DNA from: Desulfovibrio sp. Huiquan2017
GTDB lineage: Bacteria > Desulfobacterota > Desulfovibrionia > Desulfovibrionales > Desulfovibrionaceae
DNA: 64,000 nucleotides
Direction of reading: 5' to 3'
NCBI RefSeq assembly: GCF_017351175.1
Contig: NZ_JAFMPN010000005.1
Location: 149,114-213,113 of the forward strand
Shown here: positions 46,522 through 54,900 of the stretch, one piece after another
Layout of the letters: each line of letters begins with the position of its first letter
Numbering within the stretch: position 1 is the first letter of the stretch
Notes under the pieces: model-generated
Databases searched by the model: none
The model's input: the letters and a program-made list of their open reading frames with translations, nothing else
Told to the model about the DNA's origin: nothing
Program-made: the position numbers and the translations under genes

Positions 46522-46662
46522 TTGGAGATTCTGCTCGTCTACCTGGCTCTGTTCGCACTGCTGGCTGCCCTGGCGGGCATCCTCTTCCCGCGCAGGCTGA
46601 TATTCTGGTGCGCCCCGGAGGACCGGAACGGTGAACCGGTCTGGTCGGAATCCCCCCGCTGA
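46522..46662 (+). CDS. Probable 46-aa single-pass membrane protein
   Basis: TTG start at 46522 preceded by AAGGAGG at good spacing. One hydrophobic helix (LEILLVYLALFALLAALAG) then a short tail with RRLIFWCAPEDRNG. A stem-loop with 11-bp arms (GTCCAGCACGA / TTCGTGCTGGAC) follows at about 46677-46713. The strong ribosome-binding site and clean helix support a real small gene despite the unusual start codon. Family not recognised. Confidence 0.55.
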   Translation: MEILLVYLALFALLAALAGILFPRRLIFWCAPEDRNGEPVWSESPR

Positions 46663-46806
46663 CCCCGGCCTAGAGGTCCAGCACGACAGCGTCCCCCTGC
46701 CGTTCGTGCTGGACATTGCGCTAATAACAGATACTATTGCCAAAAGTTCATGATAATGTATGGTTGAAGTTTTGCCGAGCCAATATACCCCATTGCGGTG
46801 GACGAC

Positions 46807-48681
46807 ATGAGATCGAAACTGGAAATACATACGTTTGATGAACCGAGAGCAGGACGAACTCCGAAAGAGGACGGATTGCACCCTCATTCGGGCTTCGATA
46901 CCCCGCACGACACCGACGAATGGCTAGACAACCTCGAACTGCCGGACGTCATCGATCTCGATGCCCTTCAGTTGCTGATGAAGAGTTTCCAAAAGCTGAC
47001 AGGTATGGTCTTCGCGATCCTGGACCTCAAAGGAACGGTACTCATCAGCGCGGGATGGCAAGATATCTGCACCAGATTTCACCGGGTGCATCCCGAAACC
47101 CGGATGCGGTGTCGTGAGAGCGATACCGAACTCACCAAAGGCGTGGAACCGGGCCAGTTCAAGCTGTATCGCTGCAAGAACGGGATGTGGGATGTGTCGA
47201 CCCCTCTCTTTATCGGCGGGAAGCACATGGGAAACCTGTTCATGGGGCAGTTCCTGTTCATCGAGGAGGAACCCGACAGAGCATTCTTTAGGGAGCAGGC
47301 CAAGTGCTACGATTTTGACGAGGAGGAATACCTCGCCGCCTTGGACCGTGTGCCGCGCTGGAGTCACGACACCCTTGGGACGGTCATGCATTTCTATTCG
47401 CAACTGGCGGACATGATCGCCAAGCTCAGTTACGGGAATATAAATCTCGCGCGGGCGATGGCCGAAAAAAACGAGTTGGTTAAACAGCTTGAAGAGAGCA
47501 AGAAAAAAGCTGAAATGGCCAACGCCGTCAAATCCCAATTTCTGGCCAACATGAGCCACGAAATCCGCACGCCGCTCAACGGAGTGCTCGGCATGCTGCA
47601 ACTCATCAAGGAGGACGTTTCCGGCGAGTTGGAAATGTACGCCGACATGGCGATCCGATCCGGGGGCAGGCTGACCAACCTGCTCGGCGACATTCTCGAC
47701 CTGTCGCGCATTGAGGCGGGGCGCATGCCCATTGTCAGGAAGCCCTTTGCCTTGGCGGATATCATCACCCCCATTGCCGAAACGTTTTGCCCCCTCCATT
47801 ACAGCGACCGGCTGTCTTTCGACATCGAGGTCTTCCCGGGCGTCCCCACCCTTTTCCTTGGGGATGAAATCCGCCTCAGGCAGATTCTTTTCAATCTGAT
47901 CGGCAATAGCATGAAGTTTACCGAGCAAGGGGAGGTGCGCCTGGAGATATCCCCGCTGCCGCCTGATCGGAGGGGCATGGCGCGGCTGCTGTTCATTATC
48001 AGCGATACAGGCAAAGGCATCCCGGAAGACAAGGTCGATCAAATATGCCACCCCTTCACACAGGTCGAGGAGGATTTCACCCGATCGCACCAGGGCGCTG
48101 GCCTGGGCCTGTCCATCACCCACGAACTCACCCGCGCCATGGGCGGGACATTGACCTTCGACACCACTGAGGACCAAGGCACCCGGGTGTATCTGATGCT
48201 CCCGTTCAGCCTTGCCCCGGGATTCGAGGAGCAGCAGGAATCCCGGATCGGCCGGGATGCCGCGCCCTCAACCTCGAAGCGTCTTTTGGTGGTCGAGGAC
48301 GACGAGATCAACCGATTGAGCGCGCGCCTCAACCTGGAGAAAATGGGCTATCAGGTCGCCACCGCCAACCATGGCGGCGAGGCTCTGGAAGCGTTGCGCA
48401 GCGATACCTACGACTGCGTCCTGATGGATATCCAGATGGATGTAATGGACGGAGTGGAGGCCACCCAAAGAATACGGAGCGGCAACCATGGCGTGCTTGA
48501 TACGGACATCCCCATAGTCGCCATGACTTCCTACGCCTTGACCGAAGACCGAAAAAGAATCCTTGCAGCCGGCGTTGACGACTATGTCTCCAAGCCGATC
48601 AACATGGATGATTTGAAAGCCGTGCTGGAGAACGTAATGAAACAAGCGCGGAAAGAAAGGGGCGAGGTCGAGACTCGGTAG
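46807..48681 (+). CDS. Hybrid histidine kinase with PocR-type sensor domain
   Basis: 624 aa from the ATG at 46807 (GGTGGA upstream); a GTG three codons earlier is possible. An N-terminal PocR-like ligand domain (about residues 45-215; KLTGMVFAILDLKGTVLISA, CRESDTELTKG), a short coiled coil, H-box ANMSHEIRTPLNGVLGML, ATPase domain (IGNSMKFTEQG, DTGKGIP, GAGLGLSIT), and a C-terminal receiver with VLMDIQMDVMDG. No transmembrane helix, so it is a cytoplasmic sensor. PocR domains usually bind small hydrocarbon derivatives. No partner gene is adjacent. Confidence 0.88.
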   Translation: MRSKLEIHTFDEPRAGRTPKEDGLHPHSGFDTPHDTDEWLDNLELPDVIDLDALQLLMKSFQKLTGMVFAILDLKGTVLISAGWQDICTRFHRVHPETRMRCRESDTELTKGVEPGQFKLYRCKNGMWDVSTPLFIGGKHMGNLFMGQFLFIEEEPDRAFFREQAKCYDFDEEEYLAALDRVPRWSHDTLGTVMHFYSQLADMIAKLSYGNINLARAMAEKNELVKQLEESKKKAEMANAVKSQFLANMSHEIRTPLNGVLGMLQLIKEDVSGELEMYADMAIRSGGRLTNLLGDILDLSRIEAGRMPIVRKPFALADIITPIAETFCPLHYSDRLSFDIEVFPGVPTLFLGDEIRLRQILFNLIGNSMKFTEQGEVRLEISPLPPDRRGMARLLFIISDTGKGIPEDKVDQICHPFTQVEEDFTRSHQGAGLGLSITHELTRAMGGTLTFDTTEDQGTRVYLMLPFSLAPGFEEQQESRIGRDAAPSTSKRLLVVEDDEINRLSARLNLEKMGYQVATANHGGEALEALRSDTYDCVLMDIQMDVMDGVEATQRIRSGNHGVLDTDIPIVAMTSYALTEDRKRILAAGVDDYVSKPINMDDLKAVLENVMKQARKERGEVETR

Positions 48682-48801
48682 CGGGTCGCAGCGGGGAAGT
48701 GGGGCCAGAAAATCCGACTTATTCTTCTATAAAACATATTCAACAGCCGTCACAACAAGTTCGAAAACTGTGTGGGGACTGGTCTCGCTTTGGAAGCAGA
48801 A

Positions 48802-48831
48802 AAGGGCTTGCCATTTAAAAGGCAAGCCCTT
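48802..48831 (-). terminator. Displaced terminator of tRNA-Ser(UGA)
   Basis: AAGGGCTTGCC / GGCAAGCCCTT stem-loop with T run on the minus strand, 9 bp beyond a leftover 3' end of tRNA-Ser. The same hairpin-then-tRNA arrangement is seen at the other tRNA-Ser remnant (63809-63908). Confidence 0.7.
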
Positions 48832-48839
48832 GATATTAC

Positions 48840-48857
48840 TGGCGGAGAGTGAGGGAT
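48840..48857 (-). repeat. Displaced 3' end of tRNA-Ser(UGA): island attachment site, distal copy
   Basis: 18 bp matching the 3' end of the intact tRNA-Ser at 59522-59539 with one mismatch (17 of 18), including the CCA end. Sequence upstream of it on the minus strand is not tRNA. It is the expected leftover when an element inserts into a tRNA 3' end. Confidence 0.75.
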
Positions 48858-49257
48858 CAATGTTTATCAACTATATTTAACAAAAAACAGTAAGATGTTT
48901 AAACATAGTTTCTTTTTATACCATTAAAGATCTACGGGATAACAGGTTGTAATAATCAACATTTCTCACAAAATACCGACCAGCAATCAAACGCTGCAAT
49001 AGTTGTGAATTCGACATTTTCAACCAATTCCGAGCCACCTGGGAACAGGACCCTGCTTTGTCATGGCCGGGATACGCCGAGAGTACCTTTTCAAAAATAC
49101 GGATACCGGCTATAGCCTCGATAGCCGCGCCCCGGGCCATGTGGCGGCATCTACGGCCCGCAACGCCGCTCCCGGGAATCGGCGGCATCAAATGGACTTA
49201 TTGCGGTACACCGCAGCCGACGCATCGTCGGCCGCGATGCGGCACTGTGGAGGAAGC

Positions 49258-50619
49258 ATGGTTTCCCTTGATAGGATGGGCCTGGAGTATAGAGAATTCG
49301 TCAATCTCATCGACAATCTGCACGATGAAATACTGATCTACGACAACAATTTCCGTCTCTTGTACGTCAACAAGGCGTGCGAACGCCATTACGGATTCAC
49401 GCAGGACGAAATGCTTGGTCTGTCGTTCTGGGACATGGTCAAGAAATACCGGGGCTGGGACAATTCCGTGCTTCCGGTGATCTACGAGCACAAGCGCCCC
49501 GTCAAGCAGAAGCAGAAAACCTATCTCGGTTACGACGTTCTGACTATCGGGGTACCCATCCTGGATGAACAGGGCGAGGTGGAATACGCGCTGCTCAATA
49601 TCCGCGACGACTGCAACGAGAACGAGGTCTGCTGGCGGGACGGACTGGTGGCCGAGCAGGAAGACACGCTCGACGAACGGCCCGACAACCTCATCTATCA
49701 TAGTTCCGCCATGGCCCGGGTTGTGGAGGCGGCTCGCAAGGTGGCGACCATCAACGCGCCCTGCCTTCTGCTGGGGGAGTCCGGATGCGGCAAGAGCCTG
49801 TTGGCCAAATTCATCCACACCAAGGGGAACCGCGCCGACAAACCCCTTGTGGTGGTCAATTGTGCGGCCATTCCCCATGAGTTGTTTGAATCAGAGCTTT
49901 TCGGACACGTGAAGGGCGCGTTCTCCGGGGCCACGCACGCCCGGGGCGGTCTGCTGGCCAAGGCCGAGGGCGGCACCCTGTTCCTGGACGAAATTTCCGA
50001 ACTGCCGCCTGCCATGCAAGCCAAACTGCTGCATGTGGTCCAGGAGATGGAGTATCGGCCCGTTGGCAGCTCCCAGACGGTCAGCGCCAATGTGCGCATC
50101 CTCGCAGCATCCAACAAGAACCTGGAGCGCATGGTGCAAAGCCGCGCCTTTCGCCAGGACCTTTACTTCCGGCTCAATGTTTTCGACATCACCATTCCCC
50201 CGCTTCGTGATCGGGACAAGGACATCCTGCCGCTCCTCTACCACTTTCTACACTACTTCGGGATCAAATACCGCCGGACGAAAACCCTTACCCCGGAAGC
50301 CCAGTCCTTTCTGCGCCAGTACCCCTGGCCGGGCAACGTCCGGGAACTGGCCCATCTGGTGGAACGCATGGTGGCGACGACCGAAAGCGAGGTCCTCACC
50401 ATAGACCACCTGCCCACCTCGGTTTATCAGACGTCGCTCCAGCCACTGCCCGGCCATGGCTACTCCCTGGACGATGCCCTGGGAGGCATGGAACGCGAAA
50501 TGATCAGAAAGGCGCAAAAGGTATACGGCAGTACGCGAAGCGTCGCCAAGGCCTTGGGAATCAGCCAATCGCGCGCCAGCCGGCTTATCCGCAAACATTG
50601 CCCTCCACATGAGTCGTAA
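49258..50619 (+). CDS. Sigma-54-dependent activator with PAS sensor
   Basis: 453 aa from the ATG at 49258, GGAGGAA upstream; the open frame extends further back but is not protein-like. A PAS domain (about residues 12-120) precedes an AAA+ domain with Walker A GESGCGKS (residues 173-180), the sigma-54 loop GAFSGA and FLDEISELP. The C-terminal Fis/TyrR-like helix-turn-helix contains SVAKALGISQSRASRLIRK. No receiver domain, so it is probably ligand-activated through PAS. Three palindromes and a sigma-54 promoter lie directly downstream, making the next genes its obvious target. Confidence 0.9.
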   Translation: MVSLDRMGLEYREFVNLIDNLHDEILIYDNNFRLLYVNKACERHYGFTQDEMLGLSFWDMVKKYRGWDNSVLPVIYEHKRPVKQKQKTYLGYDVLTIGVPILDEQGEVEYALLNIRDDCNENEVCWRDGLVAEQEDTLDERPDNLIYHSSAMARVVEAARKVATINAPCLLLGESGCGKSLLAKFIHTKGNRADKPLVVVNCAAIPHELFESELFGHVKGAFSGATHARGGLLAKAEGGTLFLDEISELPPAMQAKLLHVVQEMEYRPVGSSQTVSANVRILAASNKNLERMVQSRAFRQDLYFRLNVFDITIPPLRDRDKDILPLLYHFLHYFGIKYRRTKTLTPEAQSFLRQYPWPGNVRELAHLVERMVATTESEVLTIDHLPTSVYQTSLQPLPGHGYSLDDALGGMEREMIRKAQKVYGSTRSVAKALGISQSRASRLIRKHCPPHES

Positions 50620-50701
50620 TCGACTCGCGAGTCAACAGTGACTCGGCCCCTGCCCTCCCGCCTGTCAACACATTTCCCTTTTGGTGAGTCAGAGCCGACT
50701 C
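50611..50701 (+). promoter_or_regulatory. Three copies of GAGTC-N6-GACTC: probable upstream activator sites
   Basis: Perfect palindromes with identical 5-bp arms and different 6-bp centres at 50611-50626, 50629-50644 and 50686-50701. The first overlaps the stop codon of the activator gene. They lie about 94-185 bp upstream of the sigma-54 promoter, the normal distance for enhancer sites. Confidence 0.8.
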
Positions 50702-50794
50702 GCAGCCAGCTTCAAAAAAGAAACTCGTTTCCGAATTGACCAATCAGTCAGTTGTTTTCATTGATGTTTTTTGGAAAACATACCGCCCCCCGTA

Positions 50795-50810
50795 TTGGCA
50801 CGACTTTTGC
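50795..50810 (+). promoter_or_regulatory. Sigma-54 (-24/-12) promoter of the island operon
   Basis: TTGGCACGACTTTTGC, a near-consensus -24/-12 element with GG and GC 12 bp apart. The DMT transporter ATG is 174 bp downstream. Confidence 0.85.
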
Positions 50811-50983
50811 CAAAAGCGTGACGTCCGCATTGGTACCACCGGACACGAGGGTTTGAAACTGAAAGAGGCAATGGGAAACGTAACATCAAACGCATCGGCG
50901 GATTGCGGTCCGCCCCCGGTCAAGACCAATTGGTCTGCGACGGAAACGGCTCGACAAGGACCGGTGCGTATCGTGGAGGCTGT

Positions 50984-51907
50984 ATGTTCAAGAATCCTGT
51001 CGTTCGTGGTTCCGTGTATGCTTTGCTGACGACCGTCATCTGGTCCGGCAATTTCGTGGTAGCCAGGATGGCCGTTGGCAAGATTTCCCCTATGAGCCTC
51101 GGGGCCGCCCGCTGGCTGGTGGCCCTGGTGGTCTTGTGTTGCTTCGCCCTTCCCAAGCTGAAGCGCGAATGGCCGGTGGCGAAGAAATTCATGCCCCAGA
51201 TTCTGGTGGCCGGGCTGACGGCGGTCACCCTGTACAATCCGCTCTGCTATCTCGGTGCGGCGACCACTTCGGCCATCAACCTGGCGCTGATCTCCGTCAC
51301 CACCCCCATCTTCATCGTCATCATCTGTTCCATGCTCGGTGAAAAGCAGCCGGTGAACACCTGGATCGGCTGTACCATAGCCCTGGCCGGGTCCATCTAC
51401 CTGGTGGCCAATGGACAGTTGGACCGTCTGATGGGACTCCAGTTCGCTTTCGGCGACATCCTCATGCTCGGTGCGGCCGTCGGATTCGCGGTCTACAGTA
51501 TCGTCCTGCGCAAGATTCCCGAGGGTCTCTCCCAGAGCACCATCCTGACGCTGATGGTCTTCTTCGGCCTCATCATGCTCATTCCCTTCCTCATCTGGGA
51601 ATGGTCCCAGCCGACGGCCACCTTCGAATTCAGCGGCACCGTCATTTTCAGCATCCTTTACACCGGTATCGGCAATTCCCTGATCGCCTGGTGGCTGTGG
51701 AATCTCGCCCTGGAGAACGCGGGCGCGGCCCGCGCGGGCATGATCTACTACGGCCTGCCCCTGCTCAGTGGCCTCTTCGGCTACCTGTTCATCGGCGAGA
51801 CCATGGGCATGGTCCATCTGGTCAGCGGCATCCTGATCGTGGGCGGCATCATCTGGAGCAGCCGGGCACCCAAGGCCGCAGCCGCCCCGGCGGAAGCGGC
51901 GCAGTAG
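50984..51907 (+). CDS. DMT-superfamily (EamA) transporter
   Basis: 307 aa from the ATG at 50984, GTGGAGG upstream. Two EamA repeats with about ten helices (AVIWSGNFVVARMA-type start at TTVIWSGNFVVARMAVG; second repeat from LMLGAAVGFAVYSIVLRK). EamA proteins usually export metabolites or import purine/amino-acid-type compounds. It is the first gene after the sigma-54 promoter, so it is likely coexpressed with the molybdenum hydroxylase. Confidence 0.9.
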   Translation: MFKNPVVRGSVYALLTTVIWSGNFVVARMAVGKISPMSLGAARWLVALVVLCCFALPKLKREWPVAKKFMPQILVAGLTAVTLYNPLCYLGAATTSAINLALISVTTPIFIVIICSMLGEKQPVNTWIGCTIALAGSIYLVANGQLDRLMGLQFAFGDILMLGAAVGFAVYSIVLRKIPEGLSQSTILTLMVFFGLIMLIPFLIWEWSQPTATFEFSGTVIFSILYTGIGNSLIAWWLWNLALENAGAARAGMIYYGLPLLSGLFGYLFIGETMGMVHLVSGILIVGGIIWSSRAPKAAAAPAEAAQ

Positions 51908-51960
51908 CACGGCGCGCAGCGCCAACCAACTCACCCGATTAAATTTATTCCGTCGCGAAA

Positions 51961-51996
51961 GCGCCGGACAGGAGAAGTGCGTCCGAATTCCGGCGC
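51961..51996 (+). other. Stem-loop in the leader of the hydroxylase genes
   Basis: GCGCCGG / CCGGCGC arms around a 22-nt loop between the DMT and hydroxylase genes. It has no T run on the plus strand, so it may be a processing or attenuation site rather than a terminator. Confidence 0.35.
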
Positions 51997-52043
51997 AAAA
52001 ACCCGCCCGCAATGGCGGCAAACAGAGACCGAGGAAATCGACA

Positions 52044-52538
52044 ATGCAAGAGAAAGACATCAAACGCATACGCCTGAACGTGAACGGGGAAACCCATGAG
52101 CTGACGGTGGAGTCCCACTTGGTGCTCTCCAGCGTCCTGCGCAACCGGCTGGGCCTGACCGGAGCCAAGGAGGCCTGCGGCGAAGGCGCGTGCGGAGCCT
52201 GCACCGTGCTCATCGACGGCGTCGCCAAGCCGTCGTGCATGGTGCTGGCCGTGGAACAGGAAGGCAAGGAGATCGAAACCATCGAAGGGCTGTCCAAGAA
52301 CGGAGAGCTGCATCCCATCCAGGAGGCTTGGCTGGAGGAATACGGTGCCCAGTGCGGGTTCTGCTCCCCGGGCATGATCATGTCCACCAAGGGGCTGCTG
52401 CTCAAGACCCCGGACCCGTCCGAGGAGGAGATCAAAGAGGCCTTGGGCGGCAATATCTGTATCTGCAGCAACTATGAGCACATCATCAACGCGGTGAAGA
52501 GCGCCGCCAGAAAGATGAAGGAGCAGAGCAATGGCTGA
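52044..52538 (+). CDS. Molybdenum hydroxylase (xanthine-dehydrogenase family), 2Fe-2S subunit
   Basis: 164 aa, GAGGAAA upstream. The plant-type ferredoxin half has CGEGACGACTVLIDG, and the second 2Fe-2S domain has CGFCSPGMIM and NICICSNYEHI. It passes electrons from the molybdenum site to the FAD subunit. The end overlaps the large-subunit start by 8 bp. Confidence 0.93.
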   Translation: MQEKDIKRIRLNVNGETHELTVESHLVLSSVLRNRLGLTGAKEACGEGACGACTVLIDGVAKPSCMVLAVEQEGKEIETIEGLSKNGELHPIQEAWLEEYGAQCGFCSPGMIMSTKGLLLKTPDPSEEEIKEALGGNICICSNYEHIINAVKSAARKMKEQSNG

Positions 52539-54900
52539 CACCAAAGTGATAGGCGCTGACGTCCGTCAGAAGGATGGCAATCCCCGCGTCACGGGAGAGG
52601 CTAAATACTACGGCGACTTCCAGTTCCGGGGCATGCTTGAGGCCCGCATCCTGCGCAGCCCGCACCCGGCTGCGGACATCGTGGACATCGACGTCAGCGC
52701 GGCCGAGGCCATGGAAGGCGTGCACTTGGTCATGACCCACGAGAATTTCCCCAAGGCGTTCCGCAAGACGGTCTACTACGTGGGCGACCTGGTGGCCGCC
52801 GTCATCGCCGTGGACGATACCGTGGCCGAGGAGGCCATGGCCGCCATCAAGGTCGAATACAAGACCAAACCCTTTGTCATGGACCTGGAGGAGGCCATCA
52901 AGCCCGATTCGCCCCAGGTGTTCGAGGGCGAGGCCAACTGCCACGACTGGGAGCACCACGCTTTCCTGAGCGACCGCGATCCGGAAACCGGCCTATACAA
53001 GACCAAGACCCCGGCCGAGTACAACGGCTTCGGCGACATCGAGAAGGGATTCGCCGAAGCGGACGTCATCGTTGAGCAGAAGGGGTTCCGCTACGCGCTT
53101 TGCAAGTCGCCCGCCATGGAGCCGCGCGGCTGCACGGCCCGGTACGACGGCGTCAAGCTGCACGTCCACACCCACTCCCAGGGGCTGCATGACGAGAAAT
53201 ACTGCCTAGCCGAGGCCCTGGGCATCGGTTCGGACAAAGTCAACTTGGTCTCGCCGTTCACCGGCTCCAGCTTCGGCGGCAAGAACGCCACGGTGCTCGA
53301 CCCCAACCTGCCCTCCCACTACCTGCTCATCGCCAGCTTGGCCTGCCTGCACCTCAAGCGGCCCGTGCACTGCGCCTACTCCCGCGAGGAAGAGATGCTC
53401 TGCGGCTGGTCCAGGGGCAGCCTGAACGACGTCAAGATCGGGTTCAAGAAGGACGGCACCATGACCTCCATGGACTTCCAGCACTGGCAGGAAGTGGGCG
53501 CCAGCGGCGACAAGTACCCGGCCAAGAACGCCATGCTGGCCACCGGAGCGGTGCTCTACTCGCGCAACTGCAAGCACCTCCGCGGCCAGATCCGGTACGT
53601 CTACACCAACCGCTACACCGCAGTGGGCTGGCAGGGGTACGGCGCGCCCGAAGGCATCTTCCCGGTGGAGATCACCATGGACATGGCCGCCGAGAAACTG
53701 GGCATGGACCCCATCGAGCTGCGCAAGATGAATTGCATGCGGGCGGGCGACATCGACGCCGGGTGGGACCCGCTGTCGTACGGTTCGGCCATCATCTCCT
53801 CGTCGGGCATTCACGAATGCCTGGACGTGGGCGCCGAGCATCTGGACTGGAAGAACACTTGGCAACATCCGAGCGAAAAGACCGGGCGTATCCGTCACGG
53901 CATCGGCGTGGCCATCTTCGCCATGGGAGCGGGCCGTCCCGGCCCCGGCAACTCCAGCGAAGCCATGGTCAAGATATTCCCGGACGGCTCGGCCGCCCTG
54001 GTCTGCGCCGTGGCGGACATCGGCCAGGGCCAGCACACCGTGCAGTGCCAGATCGTGGCCGAAGTGCTGGGCATCCCCTACGACCGGGTCGGCCTGGTCT
54101 GCGCCGACACCGACTCCACCCCCTTCGCCACCCTGGTCTCCAACAGCTGCGGCACCTGGCTCCAGGGATGGGCCACATACGAGGCCGCCCTGGACGCCAA
54201 GAACCAGCTCCTCCGATTGGCTTCGGAAAAGCTGGGCGTGGCTCCCCAGGCACTGAGCGTGGGGGAGAAAGGCGTTTATGTTACCGCCGAGCCGGACAAG
54301 GGCGTGACCGTCAAGGAAGCCTTCGGCCCCATCGGGCATTATGGCGGACGCCACGAGATCATCGGCTCCTACGTCAATGACTCGCCGCATCCCAACTGCC
54401 TCCGCAACGGCAACAAGGACGAGCTGTACATCCCCAAGGAAAAGGGTGCGCAGTTCATCTCCCTGGACGTGGACACCGAGACCGGCATGGTCGAAAACGT
54501 CCGCGTGACCATGGTTCAGAACGTGGGCCGGGCCCTGCACCCCAAGATCGTCGAGGGCCAGTTGCTCACCGCCCGCCACGGCGTGGAACACGCGGTTCTT
54601 GGCTGCGAGTGCGTATCGGACAAGCGCAACGGCTGGCTGCTGGTGCCCAACTTCGTGGACTACAAGCCGTGCACGACCATGGACTGCTCCGTGGAGCCGT
54701 TCGTCCTGGAGATTCCGGGCGATCCGACCCATCCCTTCGGAGCAACGGCCTGCGGTGAAGGCGCCGCCTGCCCGTCCCTGGCCGCGTTCTCCAACGCCAT
54801 CTACAACGCCATCGGCGTCCGGCTCACCGAGACGCCCTTCACCCCGGCCAGAATCCTCTCCGGGCTCGGCAAGATCAAATCCAGAAAAGGGGGCAAATAA
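52531..54900 (+). CDS. Molybdenum hydroxylase (xanthine-dehydrogenase family), molybdenum subunit
   Basis: 789 aa. Typical large-subunit order: GADVRQKDGNPRVTGEAKYY near the start, FTGSSFGGKN, the MoCo loop around GWQGYGAPEGIFPVE, ADIGQGQHTVQCQIVAEVLG, and the catalytic glutamate region ACGEGAACPSLAAFSNAIYN. The substrate class (purine, nicotinate, aldehyde or aromatic CoA ester) is not determined by these motifs. It belongs to a three-gene set in the order S-L-M with the downstream FAD subunit abutting. Confidence 0.93.
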   Translation: MADTKVIGADVRQKDGNPRVTGEAKYYGDFQFRGMLEARILRSPHPAADIVDIDVSAAEAMEGVHLVMTHENFPKAFRKTVYYVGDLVAAVIAVDDTVAEEAMAAIKVEYKTKPFVMDLEEAIKPDSPQVFEGEANCHDWEHHAFLSDRDPETGLYKTKTPAEYNGFGDIEKGFAEADVIVEQKGFRYALCKSPAMEPRGCTARYDGVKLHVHTHSQGLHDEKYCLAEALGIGSDKVNLVSPFTGSSFGGKNATVLDPNLPSHYLLIASLACLHLKRPVHCAYSREEEMLCGWSRGSLNDVKIGFKKDGTMTSMDFQHWQEVGASGDKYPAKNAMLATGAVLYSRNCKHLRGQIRYVYTNRYTAVGWQGYGAPEGIFPVEITMDMAAEKLGMDPIELRKMNCMRAGDIDAGWDPLSYGSAIISSSGIHECLDVGAEHLDWKNTWQHPSEKTGRIRHGIGVAIFAMGAGRPGPGNSSEAMVKIFPDGSAALVCAVADIGQGQHTVQCQIVAEVLGIPYDRVGLVCADTDSTPFATLVSNSCGTWLQGWATYEAALDAKNQLLRLASEKLGVAPQALSVGEKGVYVTAEPDKGVTVKEAFGPIGHYGGRHEIIGSYVNDSPHPNCLRNGNKDELYIPKEKGAQFISLDVDTETGMVENVRVTMVQNVGRALHPKIVEGQLLTARHGVEHAVLGCECVSDKRNGWLLVPNFVDYKPCTTMDCSVEPFVLEIPGDPTHPFGATACGEGAACPSLAAFSNAIYNAIGVRLTETPFTPARILSGLGKIKSRKGGK

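Larger units (their letters stand above)
48682..49257. other. Intergenic region spanning the left edge of the tRNA-Ser island
   Basis: Between the hybrid kinase and the sigma-54 activator. It contains the displaced tRNA-Ser terminator (48802-48831) and 3' end (48840-48857), then AT-rich sequence and a stretch with no supported gene. A 91-aa minus-strand frame here lacks a ribosome-binding site and looks random. Confidence 0.5.

Noticed and set aside
46761..46776. Sigma-54-like promoter upstream of the hybrid kinase
   Set aside because: GG and GC are correctly spaced (TGGTTGAAGTTTTGC), but the -24 block lacks CAC and the leader to the start codon would be only about 20 nt.
48916..49191. 91-aa minus-strand frame in the island's left edge
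   Set aside because: No ribosome-binding site, no motif, and it overlaps the leader of the activator gene.
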